Origin: UBA1801 sp035353395
Lineage (GTDB): Bacteria; Acidobacteriota; Holophagae; Holophagales; Holophagaceae
Reading direction: 5' to 3'
Assembly: GCA_035353395.1 (NCBI GenBank)
Contig: DAOPZL010000012.1
Span: forward strand, 1-64,000
Length of the DNA stretch: 64,000 nucleotides
Position numbers and translations under genes: made by a program. Below, piece after piece: positions 1-8,712 of this stretch (positions are counted from its first letter, which is position 1; every line of letters begins with the position of its first letter). Below the pieces are notes generated by a model. That model did not search any database, was not told the DNA's origin, and saw only the letters and a list, made by a program, of their open reading frames with translations.

Positions 1-70
1 CAAGATCCAGAAGGTGGTGGAGCTCTTCAGCGCCTTCCACAAGAAGTACACCGCCAGCTGCGCCAAGTAG
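1..70 (+). CDS. C-terminal end of an unidentified protein (partial)
   Basis: Only the last 22 codons are present, in the frame beginning at base 2 and ending with TAG at 68-70. The peptide is lysine-rich and ends in YTASCAK. It has the codon use of its neighbours, and a strong hairpin terminator follows the stop directly, so it reads as the end of a real gene. Nothing in this tail allows a family assignment. Confidence 0.6.
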   Translation, partial: KIQKVVELFSAFHKKYTASCAK

Positions 71-93
71 CCGGGAACGGGGTTCGGCGGACA

Positions 94-121
94 GGGGCCG
101 GCGGATGCCGGCCCCTTCCTT
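94..121. terminator. Bidirectional rho-independent terminator
   Basis: Perfect 9-bp stem GGGGCCGGC / GCCGGCCCC with a GGAT loop, followed by TTCCTTA. It lies between the end of the partial plus-strand gene and the TAA stop (120-122) of the minus-strand methyltransferase. It is therefore placed to stop convergent transcription from both sides. Confidence 0.75.
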
Positions 122-1085
122 ACTGGAGGGACGCGAGGACGAGGTCCTCCCCGTCCTCGCGCCGCCGCTCGACGGTCCGGAAGCCCGCGGCCTCCAGCCA
201 GGCCCGGTATTCCGCCTCGGTGTAGACGTTGCCGTGCGCCGTGCCGGTCAGCATGTTCAGGGCGAAGAGGGCGGCCTCCTTCGGGGCGGTCCGGTCGGGT
301 TCCAGGATGAAGTCCCGGACGACGAGGCGTCCCCCCGGCGCCAGGGCCGCGGCACAGCGGCGGAAGAGATCCTGGTTCTCCGCCTCGCCCAGGATGTGGC
401 AGACGGCCGAGGCCAGGATCAGGTCGTGGCCACGGCCCAGGTCGCTGGCGCGGAGGTCCCCCGCGCGGGCCTTCACGCGGGACGAGAGCCCCGCCTCGCG
501 GATGTGCCGCTCGGCGATGGGAACCACCGCCGGGAGGTCCAGCACCTCGGCGCACAGTCCGGGCCTGGCCTGGGCGAAGGCGATGGCGAAGGTGGCGGGG
601 CCGCCGCCCAGGTCCAGCATGCGCCCGACACCCTCGGTCCCGACGGCCTCCACCAGCCGGGAGGCGGCCCGCACGGCGCGCGCGTGCATCGCCCCCATGA
701 AGTGCTCCGTGCCCTCCTCGTCCCGCTCCGAGCCGGGCCGCTTCGCGGGGGTGCCCGTGCGGACGCAGGCGGTGAGGGTGGACCAGGTGTCCCACTTCCG
801 GACGGTGTGCATGAGCCCCTGCCGGGCCGACGCGAGGGCCCTGGATTCCGGGGTGCAGCGGTAGACGTCTTCGGCCTTTTCCAGCGCGCCCAGGGCCGTC
901 AGGGCGTCGAGGAGCATGGCCGTCGCCCGGGGGTCCGTGCCGAGGGCGGCGGCGGTGTCCGGGGCCGCGGCGCCGTCTCCCAGGGCGCGGAAGATGTCCA
1001 GCTCGAGGGCGGTGAGGAACACCCGGCTCTCCTGGAAGGCCCTGACGGCCTGCATCATGTCCTCCAGACTGCGAACCACGGCCAT
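120..1085 (-). CDS. Methyltransferase, acetylserotonin/caffeate O-methyltransferase-like family
   Basis: A predicted SAM-dependent methyltransferase of 321 aa. Residues 1-100 form the winged-helix dimerisation region typical of type 2 O-methyltransferases. The SAM site is the DLGGG motif near residue 158, followed by an acidic strand end (EVLDLP) and a C-terminal RRREDGEDLV edge. I chose the ATG at 1085 because GGAGG lies 8 nt upstream; an in-frame ATG at 1109 has no ribosome site. Such enzymes methylate hydroxyl groups on small aromatic or polyketide-like substrates, but the substrate here is unknown and no biosynthetic cluster surrounds it. It is divergent from the UvrA-like gene, with 77 bp between the two starts. 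Confidence 0.8.
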   Translation of the reverse strand: MAVVRSLEDMMQAVRAFQESRVFLTALELDIFRALGDGAAAPDTAAALGTDPRATAMLLDALTALGALEKAEDVYRCTPESRALASARQGLMHTVRKWDTWSTLTACVRTGTPAKRPGSERDEEGTEHFMGAMHARAVRAASRLVEAVGTEGVGRMLDLGGGPATFAIAFAQARPGLCAEVLDLPAVVPIAERHIREAGLSSRVKARAGDLRASDLGRGHDLILASAVCHILGEAENQDLFRRCAAALAPGGRLVVRDFILEPDRTAPKEAALFALNMLTGTAHGNVYTEAEYRAWLEAAGFRTVERRREDGEDLVLASLQ

Positions 1086-1139
1086 CGTCGAGCCTCCGCC
1101 CTGAAGCATGCCCGGTCCGGGGCCCGGACGCCAGGACGC

Positions 1140-1145
1140 TAGAAT
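1140..1145 (+). promoter_or_regulatory. Candidate -10 box TAGAAT
   Basis: TAGAAT lies 18 nt before the GTG start of the UvrA-like gene. The same box recurs at the head of several other transcription units in this window, which is the main reason to believe it. No convincing -35 element is visible. Confidence 0.4.
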
Positions 1146-1162
1146 CGAGGCCGGAGGAGTCC

Positions 1163-4100
1163 GTGGCGGAACGCAGCATCATCATCCGGGGGGCGCGGGA
1201 GCACAACCTGAAGGGGATCGACCTGGAGATCCCGAGGGGCAGGCTCACGGTGATCACGGGCGTCTCCGGCTCCGGGAAGTCTTCCCTGGCCTTCGACACG
1301 CTCTTCCGGGAGGGCCAGCGGCGCTTCCTGGAGACGCTCCCCTCCTTCAGCCGCCAGTTCGCGGGGGGCTTCGCGCGCCCGGCCGTGACCGCCATCGAGG
1401 GGCTCGGCCCCGCCGTGGCGGTGAGCCAGCGGACCTCCCTCGCCAATCCCCGCTCCACCGTGGGGACGCTCACCGAGGTCTGGGACCTCCTGCGCCTGCT
1501 CTACGCGCGCCTGGGCACGGCGCCCGAGGGGGTCCGGCCGACCCGGGGGTTCTTCTCCTTCAACGGCGGCGAGGGCGCCTGTCCGCGCTGCCAGGGGCTG
1601 GGCGTGGAGGACCGCCTCGCCCTGGACCTGCTGGTGGCCGACGGCGCCAAGTCCCTGCGGGAGGGGGCCCTCCGCGTGAGCACGCCCAACGGCTACCTCA
1701 TGTATTCGCAGGTGACCCTGGCGGTGCTGGACGAGGTCCTCCGCGCCCACGGCGGGTCCGTGGACATCCCCTGGGACGACCTGACCGACGAGGTCCGTCA
1801 TGTGGTCCTCTACGGCTCCGAGCGCCTGCGCATCCCCTACGGGAAGCACCCCCTGGAGTCGCGGCTGAAGTGGACGGGGATCACGGCGAGGCCCCGCCAG
1901 GAAGGGTTCTACCGGGGGCTGGTGCCGGTCATGGAGGAGATCCTCCGGGGCAAGCGCAACGACTCCATCCTGCGCTTCGTGCGCTCCTCCCCCTGCGGGG
2001 CCTGCGGGGGCGCCCGCCTGAAGCCGGAGGCCCTCGCAGTGACCTGGCGCGGCCGCGCGATCACGGAGCTGGCCGCCATGACCGCCGCCGGGCTGGGCGC
2101 GTTCCTGGCCGGGGTCGAGGCGGCGGAACGGGAGGCCTCGGTGCTGGAGCCCATCCGGAAGGATCTCGCGGCCCGCTGCGGGCTCATGGAGGAGCTGGGC
2201 CTGGGCTACCTCGCCTTCGACCGGCCCGCGCCGAGCCTGTCCGTGGGGGAGGTCCAGCGCCTCCGCCTGATCTCCCTGGCCCTGGGGGAGCTGCGGGGGC
2301 TGGTGGTGGTGCTGGACGAGCCCACCGCGGGACTCCATCCCGGGGACGTGAGGCGCCTGCTGGGCGTGCTCCGCCGGATGCGGGACCAGGGGCAGACCGT
2401 GGTGGTGGTGGAGCACGACGCCACCCTCGCCCGCGAGGCCGACTGGCTCGTGGATCTTGGGCCCGGGCCGGGGCAGGACGGCGGCAGGCTGCTCTGGAGC
2501 GGGCCTCCGGCGGACCTGGCGGCCTCCGGGATGGATACGCCGACCGGGCGCTGGCTCGCGGGGCGGGAGGCCGGGCCGGTCCGGGCACCCAGGGCCGGCG
2601 CGGGGACGCTCCGGCTCGAGGGGCTCGCGCGCCACAACCTCGACCACGTCTCCGTCCGCATCGTTCGGAAGGCCCTCAACGTCGTCACCGGCGTCTCGGG
2701 CGCGGGCAAGACCTCCCTCCTGGAGGAGGCCGTGGCGCGGATCCGCGCCGAAGAGGGCTTCCGGCGCATCGTGACCGTGGACGCGGCCCCCATCGGCCGG
2801 ACGCCCCGCTCCAACGCGGCCACCTACAGCGGCGCCTTCGACGTGATCCGGGACCTGTTCGCGGGGACGCCCGAGGCCAAGGCCCGGGGGCTGGGGAAGG
2901 GGCACTTCACCTTCAACACCGCCGGCGGCCGGTGCGAAGCCTGCGAGGGGGCCGGGGTGATCGAGGTGGGCATGCGCCACCTCGGCAGCGTGGACCTGGT
3001 GTGCGATGTCTGCGGGGGCCGGCGCTTCCACGCCGACGTGCTGGACGTGCCCTACCGGGGCAGGAGCGTCGCCGACGTGCTGGAGGGGAGCGTCCGCGAG
3101 GCGGCGGAACTCTTCGCCGGGCACCCGAAGCTGGACAGGATCCTGGGCGCGCTGCTGGACTGCGGGCTCGGCTACCTGCCCCTCGGGCAGCCCGCCACCT
3201 CCCTCTCCGGGGGCGAGGCGCAGCGGGTGAAGCTGGCCACGGAGCTGGCGCGGGCCGGGGGCGGGAGCCGGGCGGCCTCCCTCGTCGCCCTCGACGAGCC
3301 CACCACGGGCCTGCACTCCGCGGACGTGAAGGTGCTGCTGGAGGCCTGGGACCGCCTGCTGGACGCGGGCCACACCCTCCTGGTGGTGGACAACGACCCG
3401 GAGGTGGTGGAGGCCGCGGACCATCTGATCGTGCTCGGGCCGGGGAGCGGTCCCGAGGGCGGGCGGGTAGTGGCCCAGGGACCGCCCGCGTCCATGGCCT
3501 CCGGACTCTGGCCTGCCTGCGGGGCGCAGGCACCGGTCCCGCCGCCCCCGGACCCGGACGAGGCCCCCATGGAGCTGCGGGGGGCGTCCACCCACAACCT
3601 GCGCGGCGTGGACGTCTCGATCCCGGCGCGGGGACTGACGGTGGTGACGGGGCCGTCCGGGAGCGGCAAGTCCTCGCTGGTGTTCGACACCCTGCTGGCC
3701 GAGTCCCAGAACCGCTTCAGCGACCTCGTGTCCCCCTGGGCGCGCCGCCTCATGCCCAGGCAGGGGGGCGCGGAGTTCGAGTCGGCGCGCGGCCTGCAGG
3801 CGGCGGTGGCCGTCCCCCAGGCGACCGGAAGGCGGAATCCCAGGTCGCGCGTGGGCACGGTCTCGGAGCTGGACGAGCTGCTGCGCATGCTCTTCTCCAG
3901 GTTCGGGGAGCGCCCTTGCCCCGCCTGCGGGGGGGCCTTCCAGGGTGACCGCTGCGGCTGCGGGGAGCGCCACGCCCTCCTGCTGGCCTCGGCCTTCTCG
4001 CCCAACTCGGAGTCGGGCGCCTGCCCCCACTGCAAGGGACTGGGATTCGTCCAGGCCTGCGATCCCGGGCTGCTGGTGAACCACCCCGAGCGGAGCCTGG

Positions 4101-6010
4101 CCGGGGGCGCCATGGACGGGACGCGGTTCGGCGCCTACCTGGGGGAGCCCGACGGCCAGTTCGCGGCCACCCTGGCCTGCGTCGGCGAAGCCCTCGGGAT
4201 GGATTTCCGGAAGCCCTGGGCGGCGCTGACTCCCGCCGAGCGCGAGATCGCCATGCACGGCGCGGGCGACCGGGTCTTCGAGGTCGCGTGGCACTACCAT
4301 CGCGGTCGGAACGAGGGCGTCCACCGGCTGTCCACGGCCTGGGCCGGGTTCGCGGCCCTGGTGGACCGCGAGTACGAGCGGGTGCACCTGAAGTCGGGCC
4401 CCGCGAGCGAAGGCGAGGCCCTCGAGGCCCTGCTCACCGACAGGACCTGTCCCGCCTGTTCGGGGGAGCGTCTCCGGGCGGAGTCCCGCGCCGTGACGGT
4501 CGGGGGGCTCCGTCTTCCCGAGCTGGCGGCCATGACCCTCGACGAGCTGTACGGCTGGTTCTCGGAGCGCGATGTCCGGCCCGCCTCGAACCTGCGGGCG
4601 GACATCCTGCGCCGCTGCGCCGCGCTCCGGGACGCGGGCCTCGGCTACCTCTGCCCGGGACGGGAGGTCGCCACCCTCTCGGGGGGGGAGGCCCAGCGGC
4701 TGCGCCTGGCTTCCGCCCTGGGCGGAGGCCTGACGGGCGTCACCTACGTGCTGGACGAGCCCACCCAGGGGCTGCACCCCCGGGACACCCAGCGGCTGGC
4801 GGGCGTGCTCCGCGGCCTGGCCGACGCCGGGAACGCCGTCGTGGTGGTGGAGCACGATGCGGAACTGGTGGCCCGGGCGGATCGGGTGATCGAGCTGGGC
4901 CCCGGGGCGGGCCCGGAGGGGGGCCGCCTCCTCGCCGAAGGCTCGCCCGCGGAACTGGCGGGCGGGAACTCCCGCACGGGCCGGATGCTGCGGCGGAGAA
5001 CGGAGCGGCAGGCGCGGACGTCGGCGTCCGTCCCGCCGCCGGGCGTGACCCTCCGCGGCGCTTCCCTGCACAACCTCCAGGACCTGGAGGTCACCTTTCC
5101 CCTGGGCGCCCTCGTGGCCGTCACGGGCGTCTCCGGGAGCGGGAAGTCCACGCTCGTGCGGGGCGTCCTGGGCCCCTCCCTCCTCGCGCGGCTCCAGGGC
5201 CGCGAGCCGGTGGGCTGCCGGGAGGCGCGGACGCACGTGGCCTTCGAGGACGTCCTGATGCTGGGGCAGGTCCAGGGCGGCGGCGGCGGCGCCAGCACCG
5301 TCCTCACCCTCGCGGGCCTGGCCGACGCCCTGCGGAAGCGCTTCGCGGCCACGCCCGAGGCCAGGTCGCGCGGCCTCGCCGCGAAGCACTTCTCCACCAC
5401 CGCGCCGGGGGGACGCTGCGAGGCCTGCGAGGGGAAAGGCTACGTCACGGTGGCCATGGACCTCCTGCCCGACGTGAAGGTCGGCTGCGAGGCCTGCCAG
5501 GGCCGGCGCTTCATGCCGGAAGTGCTGGCGTGCCGGGTGGAGGGGATGACCCTGGCGGAGGCGCTGGACGCTCCCCTGGACCGGGTTTCCGGCCTCTTCG
5601 CCGGGCGCGGGCCCCTGGAGGCCCTCCGCCGGATCGGCCTCGGCTACCTGAGGCTGGGCCAGGAGGCGGGCACCCTCTCGGCGGGGGAACTGCAGCGCCT
5701 CCGCCTGGCGGCCGTGCTGGCGGGGGACCCCTCCAGGCGCTCGGCGGTCCTGCTGGACGAGCCGACCCGGGGCCTGGGCTTCGAGGACGTGGACCGGCTG
5801 GTCGAGGTCCTGCGGACCCTGGCGCGGTCAGGGCACCTGGTGGTCGCGGTGGAGCACGACCTGGACCTCGTCGCCGCCGCCGACTGGGTCATCGATCTGG
5901 GACCCGAGGCCGGGCCCGGCGGAGGGCGCATCGTGGCACAAGGACCCCCTGCGGCGCTCGCCCAGGCACCCGGATCCCATACGGGCCGGGCCCTCGCCGC
6001 CCGAACATGA
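1163..6010 (+). CDS. Double-length UvrA-like ABC ATPase (four ABC cassettes)
   Basis: The 1,615-aa protein is two UvrA-like halves in tandem. Walker A motifs sit near residues 33, 510, 830 and 1322. Signature motifs are SVGE (358), SGGE (680), SGGE (1172) and SAGE (1506), and four LDEPT Walker B motifs follow them. CxxC zinc-module pairs such as CPRCQG, CEACEG, CPHCKG and CEACQG are kept. In each half the first Walker A to signature distance is about 325-340 residues, roughly 120 shorter than in E. coli UvrA. This suggests the UvrB-binding insertion is absent, as in class II UvrA. It may act as an intramolecular UvrA dimer on damaged or drug-bound DNA without UvrB; this is inference. The GTG start has GGAGGAG 5 nt upstream. 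Confidence 0.85.
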   Translation: MAERSIIIRGAREHNLKGIDLEIPRGRLTVITGVSGSGKSSLAFDTLFREGQRRFLETLPSFSRQFAGGFARPAVTAIEGLGPAVAVSQRTSLANPRSTVGTLTEVWDLLRLLYARLGTAPEGVRPTRGFFSFNGGEGACPRCQGLGVEDRLALDLLVADGAKSLREGALRVSTPNGYLMYSQVTLAVLDEVLRAHGGSVDIPWDDLTDEVRHVVLYGSERLRIPYGKHPLESRLKWTGITARPRQEGFYRGLVPVMEEILRGKRNDSILRFVRSSPCGACGGARLKPEALAVTWRGRAITELAAMTAAGLGAFLAGVEAAEREASVLEPIRKDLAARCGLMEELGLGYLAFDRPAPSLSVGEVQRLRLISLALGELRGLVVVLDEPTAGLHPGDVRRLLGVLRRMRDQGQTVVVVEHDATLAREADWLVDLGPGPGQDGGRLLWSGPPADLAASGMDTPTGRWLAGREAGPVRAPRAGAGTLRLEGLARHNLDHVSVRIVRKALNVVTGVSGAGKTSLLEEAVARIRAEEGFRRIVTVDAAPIGRTPRSNAATYSGAFDVIRDLFAGTPEAKARGLGKGHFTFNTAGGRCEACEGAGVIEVGMRHLGSVDLVCDVCGGRRFHADVLDVPYRGRSVADVLEGSVREAAELFAGHPKLDRILGALLDCGLGYLPLGQPATSLSGGEAQRVKLATELARAGGGSRAASLVALDEPTTGLHSADVKVLLEAWDRLLDAGHTLLVVDNDPEVVEAADHLIVLGPGSGPEGGRVVAQGPPASMASGLWPACGAQAPVPPPPDPDEAPMELRGASTHNLRGVDVSIPARGLTVVTGPSGSGKSSLVFDTLLAESQNRFSDLVSPWARRLMPRQGGAEFESARGLQAAVAVPQATGRRNPRSRVGTVSELDELLRMLFSRFGERPCPACGGAFQGDRCGCGERHALLLASAFSPNSESGACPHCKGLGFVQACDPGLLVNHPERSLAGGAMDGTRFGAYLGEPDGQFAATLACVGEALGMDFRKPWAALTPAEREIAMHGAGDRVFEVAWHYHRGRNEGVHRLSTAWAGFAALVDREYERVHLKSGPASEGEALEALLTDRTCPACSGERLRAESRAVTVGGLRLPELAAMTLDELYGWFSERDVRPASNLRADILRRCAALRDAGLGYLCPGREVATLSGGEAQRLRLASALGGGLTGVTYVLDEPTQGLHPRDTQRLAGVLRGLADAGNAVVVVEHDAELVARADRVIELGPGAGPEGGRLLAEGSPAELAGGNSRTGRMLRRRTERQARTSASVPPPGVTLRGASLHNLQDLEVTFPLGALVAVTGVSGSGKSTLVRGVLGPSLLARLQGREPVGCREARTHVAFEDVLMLGQVQGGGGGASTVLTLAGLADALRKRFAATPEARSRGLAAKHFSTTAPGGRCEACEGKGYVTVAMDLLPDVKVGCEACQGRRFMPEVLACRVEGMTLAEALDAPLDRVSGLFAGRGPLEALRRIGLGYLRLGQEAGTLSAGELQRLRLAAVLAGDPSRRSAVLLDEPTRGLGFEDVDRLVEVLRTLARSGHLVVAVEHDLDLVAAADWVIDLGPEAGPGGGRIVAQGPPAALAQAPGSHTGRALAART

Positions 6011-6216
6011 AGGCGCCTGGCGATTCCGTAATCCAAGTGCGATAATGCTAATTAATTCAATATTTTAATCTTTATCCCTTTCATTCCTTTCATCCTTGTT
6101 TGATTTTCTTTTAAAGATGTTTTTAACAGGGATGAAAAGGATGAAAGGGATGAAAAGATGAAAAACAGATCCCGATTCATCCCTTGTCCAGGCTTGGTGC
6201 ATCCGGGTGGGATGGG
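6011..6216. repeat. AT-rich intergenic tract with GGATGAAA repeat units
   Basis: About 200 bp without a gene between the UvrA-like gene (+) and the DUF2461 gene (-). From 6061 to 6165 the base composition drops sharply. The left arm around 6067-6092 reads CCCTTTCATTCCTTTCATCC. The right arm around 6127-6162 carries tandem GGATGAAAAGGATGAAAGG units, so the two form a long imperfect palindrome around a T-rich centre. It could be a mobile intergenic palindrome or a terminator for the convergent genes. No coding potential is seen. Confidence 0.5.
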
Positions 6217-6912
6217 CTACCAGGGCAGGTCGACGGCCTTCGACAGGAAGGCCATGAGGGGCAGGTAGCGCCTGCAGGTGTCGGTGAAGCGCTCCAGGAA
6301 GTCCGGGGCGCAGACCTCGCGCTCCGTGAGCGCCACGTCGGCGAAGAAGTCCTTGAGCTTGAGGTCCTCGGCGAAGGGGTGGTCCGGATCGAAGCCCTGG
6401 GGCACCCGCTTCAGGGACTCGCCCTCCACGCCGAGGCGCTTGAGGGCCTTCCACTCTTGCTCGTGCGTCACGATGCGCTGGCGGACCTTGTGCAGGGAGT
6501 CCGCATCGGGGTGCCAGAGTCCTCCCCCCGCGAAGCATCCGCCCGGCTCCAGGTGGAGGTAGAAGCCCGGGGAGTGGACGTCCTTGGGGCATTCCCGGTG
6601 CCGGAACTGGGCCCCCGCGTTGGTCTTGTAGGGGGTCTTGTCCTTGGCGAAGCGCGTGTCCCGGAAGATCCGGAACATGGACCCGCCCACGGGCCTGGGG
6701 TCGGCCACGAAGTGCTCGTTGAGGTCCCGCAGCGGGTCGGAGAAGGCCATGATGAAGGCCAGCATCGGCTCCCGGACCTCCGCCTCGTAGCGCGCCTTGT
6801 TCGCCTGGAACCAGGCCCGGTCGTTGTGGGTCTTCAGGTCCACGAGGAAGCGGAAGAGCTCCTCGCGGAAGAACGGATGTTGTCCGGGCTCATGCTTGAC
6901 GCCTCTGGCCAT
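6217..6912 (-). CDS. DUF2461 (TIGR02453) family protein
   Basis: The 231-aa protein matches the DUF2461 pattern from memory: an N-terminal FLVDLKTHNDRAWFQANK segment, a central FRIFRDTRFAKDKTPYKTN block, then GFYLHLEPG and a hydrophobic C-terminus. The family occurs widely in bacteria and has no proven biochemical role. The ATG at 6912 has GGAGGT 6 nt upstream; the open frame extends further 5' but without a ribosome site. The gene appears monocistronic and lies 62 bp downstream of the M48 protease gene on the same strand. Confidence 0.85.
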   Translation of the reverse strand: MARGVKHEPGQHPFFREELFRFLVDLKTHNDRAWFQANKARYEAEVREPMLAFIMAFSDPLRDLNEHFVADPRPVGGSMFRIFRDTRFAKDKTPYKTNAGAQFRHRECPKDVHSPGFYLHLEPGGCFAGGGLWHPDADSLHKVRQRIVTHEQEWKALKRLGVEGESLKRVPQGFDPDHPFAEDLKLKDFFADVALTEREVCAPDFLERFTDTCRRYLPLMAFLSKAVDLPW

Positions 6913-6974
6913 GGTGCGACCTCCGGTGCGGCAGTTCCACCATAGCTCAAGCCGGCGGCGCGCGGCGCGGAAGG

Positions 6975-8303
6975 CTACTGCAGGGCGGCGAGGCGCTTCT
7001 GGGCGACGGCGGCGGCCTCGTCGGCGGCGCCGGTGTCGAGGTAGCGCTGGTAGAGGACGGCGGCCTCCTTGCGCCGGCCGAGCTGGTCCAGGGAGTAGCC
7101 GTCCAGGAAGTACATGCCCGGGTTGCCGGGCAGGAGCTTCTGGTAGGCCTCGAAGGCGGCGTGGGAAGAGGCGAAGTCCTTCATCTGGAAGGAGGCGAGC
7201 CCCATGGCGGCCAGGGCCTGGGCCTCGCCCGGCTTCACGGCCTTGGCCCGTTCCGCATAGACCTTGGCCTCCTTGGTCTGCTTCTGGAGCAGCAGGCACC
7301 GGGACATCTTCACGAGAGCCTCGTAGTCGTCCGGAACCGCCTTCAGCGCCGCCTGGTAGTGGGGCGCCGCGGCCTCGGGCTTGCCGTCCGCCAGGGCCTT
7401 GTCCCCTTTCTGGATGGCCTCCACGACGGGCTTGAACCGGCGCATGGGCGCCGTCTCGTCCATGAACCGCTCCCGGTTCCGGGGATAGCCGCCGCAGGCC
7501 GCGTAGTGCTCCCGGATGGCCCGCTGGGCGTTCTCGAGGCGTTCGCGCCCCATGGGATGGGTCGCGAACATGAGCTGGAGCTTGCTGGGCTCCTCTTCGT
7601 GGAGACTCGTGAGCATCCCCATCAGTCCCGTCATCCCGTCGGGGTTGTAGCCGCAGCGCACCATGTATTCGAGTCCCAGGGCATCCGCCTGGCGCTCGTC
7701 GTCCCGGCTGTACTTCGCCAGGAGCAGGCCGGACCCCAGGGCGCCCACCGCGCCCGCGATGGGCGCATAGCGCTTGTCCTTCACCGCCACGGCGACCGCC
7801 GTTCCCGCGACGGCCGCCTGGATGAGCAGGCTCTGGCTCATCCGCGCGGCGGAATGCCGGGCGCTCACGTGGCCCACCTCGTGGCCGAAGAGGGCCGCGA
7901 GCTGGGCCTCGTCGTCCAGGCTGAGGAGGATGCCGCGGGTGCAGGCGATGGACCCTGCCGGGAAGGCGTAGGCGTTCACGTGGGAGGCCTCCACCACGCG
8001 GAAGGAGTAGGGCACGTTGGGACGGTGGGACTTGGCGCCGAGGGCGCGGCCCACGGTCTGCACGTACTGGTTCACGCGCGGCTCCTGGACCGTCCCGAAG
8101 TCCTCGGAGAACTGGTGGGGCGACTGCTCCTTGTCGATGGCGCGCTCGTCCCCTTCGTCCACGAGCATGAGCTGCGACTTGCCCGTGACGGGGTTCCTGG
8201 CGCAGCCCGCGAGCACGAGTCCCCCGGCGGCGGCGGAGGCCGTCGCCAGGAAGTCCCTCCGGGACAGGGGCCTGGGCTGCCCTGGACCAGTCCGGCTCGG
8301 CAT
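6975..8303 (-). CDS. M48-family metalloprotease with Tat lipoprotein signal and TPR tail
   Basis: A 442-aa predicted Zn peptidase of the BepA/LoiP type. The N-terminus has a twin-arginine motif (SRRDFLA, residues 14-20), a hydrophobic stretch and a lipobox LAGC with Cys34. That predicts Tat export and then lipid anchoring. The catalytic motif HEVGH is at 141-145, followed by the ERQADALGLEYM region carrying the third zinc ligand Glu. The last 150 residues look like tetratricopeptide repeats. Family members cleave or chaperone outer-membrane proteins. The ATG at 8303 has GGAGG 7 nt upstream; longer frames start inside the copper operon's regulatory region. It is transcribed divergently from copZ. 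Confidence 0.85.
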   Translation of the reverse strand: MPSRTGPGQPRPLSRRDFLATASAAAGGLVLAGCARNPVTGKSQLMLVDEGDERAIDKEQSPHQFSEDFGTVQEPRVNQYVQTVGRALGAKSHRPNVPYSFRVVEASHVNAYAFPAGSIACTRGILLSLDDEAQLAALFGHEVGHVSARHSAARMSQSLLIQAAVAGTAVAVAVKDKRYAPIAGAVGALGSGLLLAKYSRDDERQADALGLEYMVRCGYNPDGMTGLMGMLTSLHEEEPSKLQLMFATHPMGRERLENAQRAIREHYAACGGYPRNRERFMDETAPMRRFKPVVEAIQKGDKALADGKPEAAAPHYQAALKAVPDDYEALVKMSRCLLLQKQTKEAKVYAERAKAVKPGEAQALAAMGLASFQMKDFASSHAAFEAYQKLLPGNPGMYFLDGYSLDQLGRRKEAAVLYQRYLDTGAADEAAAVAQKRLAALQ

Positions 8304-8463
8304 GGAGACACCTCCGTCGAATGCCCCCATTCTAGGCCCAAGCGTCCAGGACCCCAACCCGCGCCTTGGGAAAAGTCCCCGTGACGGAAGCCTCGGCAGG
8401 ACATCCAAGAAAGTGTCCGGGGAACCCGGGCTTGCATCCTGCAGCCACAGGTGGGAACATGAA

Positions 8464-8483
8464 CCCACCCCAGGTGGGGTGGG
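8464..8483. promoter_or_regulatory. Putative CsoR-type copper operator
   Basis: Perfect inverted repeat CCCACCCC-AGGT-GGGGTGGG, then ATAG. This GC-tract dyad closely resembles known CsoR operators, including the csoR-promoter site of Mycobacterium tuberculosis as I remember it. It lies 18 bp before copZ and just ahead of the genes for a CsoR-family sensor and CopA, so metal-responsive repression of the operon is likely. Confidence 0.65.
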
Positions 8484-8500
8484 ATAGAAGGGAGCCGGCG

Positions 8501-8704
8501 ATGCTCAAGCTGAAGATCCAGGGAATGACGTGCGGCCACTGCGTGATGCACGTGAAGCAGGCCATCTCGAAGGTGCCCGGAGTCCAGGGGCCGGTGGAGG
8601 TGAGCCTGGAGAAGGGGGAGACCCTGGTGGGCGGGACCCCCGCTCCGGAGGCCGTGATCGCGGCCGTCCAGGAGGAGGGCTACACCGCCTCCCTGCCCGC
8701 GTGA
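8501..8704 (+). CDS. copZ: CopZ-like copper chaperone (single HMA domain)
   Basis: A 67-aa heavy-metal-associated domain. The metal site is GMTCGHC with Cys11 and Cys14 near the N-terminus, and the chain ends just after the last strand, as in CopZ. It would carry Cu(I) in the cytosol and hand it to CopA, encoded two genes downstream. The ATG at 8501 follows GGGAG with 6 nt spacing; longer frames run through the operator and are unlikely. The stop is 8 nt before the next start, consistent with one operon. Confidence 0.85.
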   Translation: MLKLKIQGMTCGHCVMHVKQAISKVPGVQGPVEVSLEKGETLVGGTPAPEAVIAAVQEEGYTASLPA

Positions 8705-8712
8705 GGGGCGCC

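Noticed and set aside
1139..5389. 1,416-codon open frame antisense to the UvrA-like gene, and similar long antisense frames such as 35540-38776
   Set aside because: They are shadows of high-GC codon bias on the opposite strand, with low-complexity Pro/Gly/Arg/His-rich translations and no motifs.
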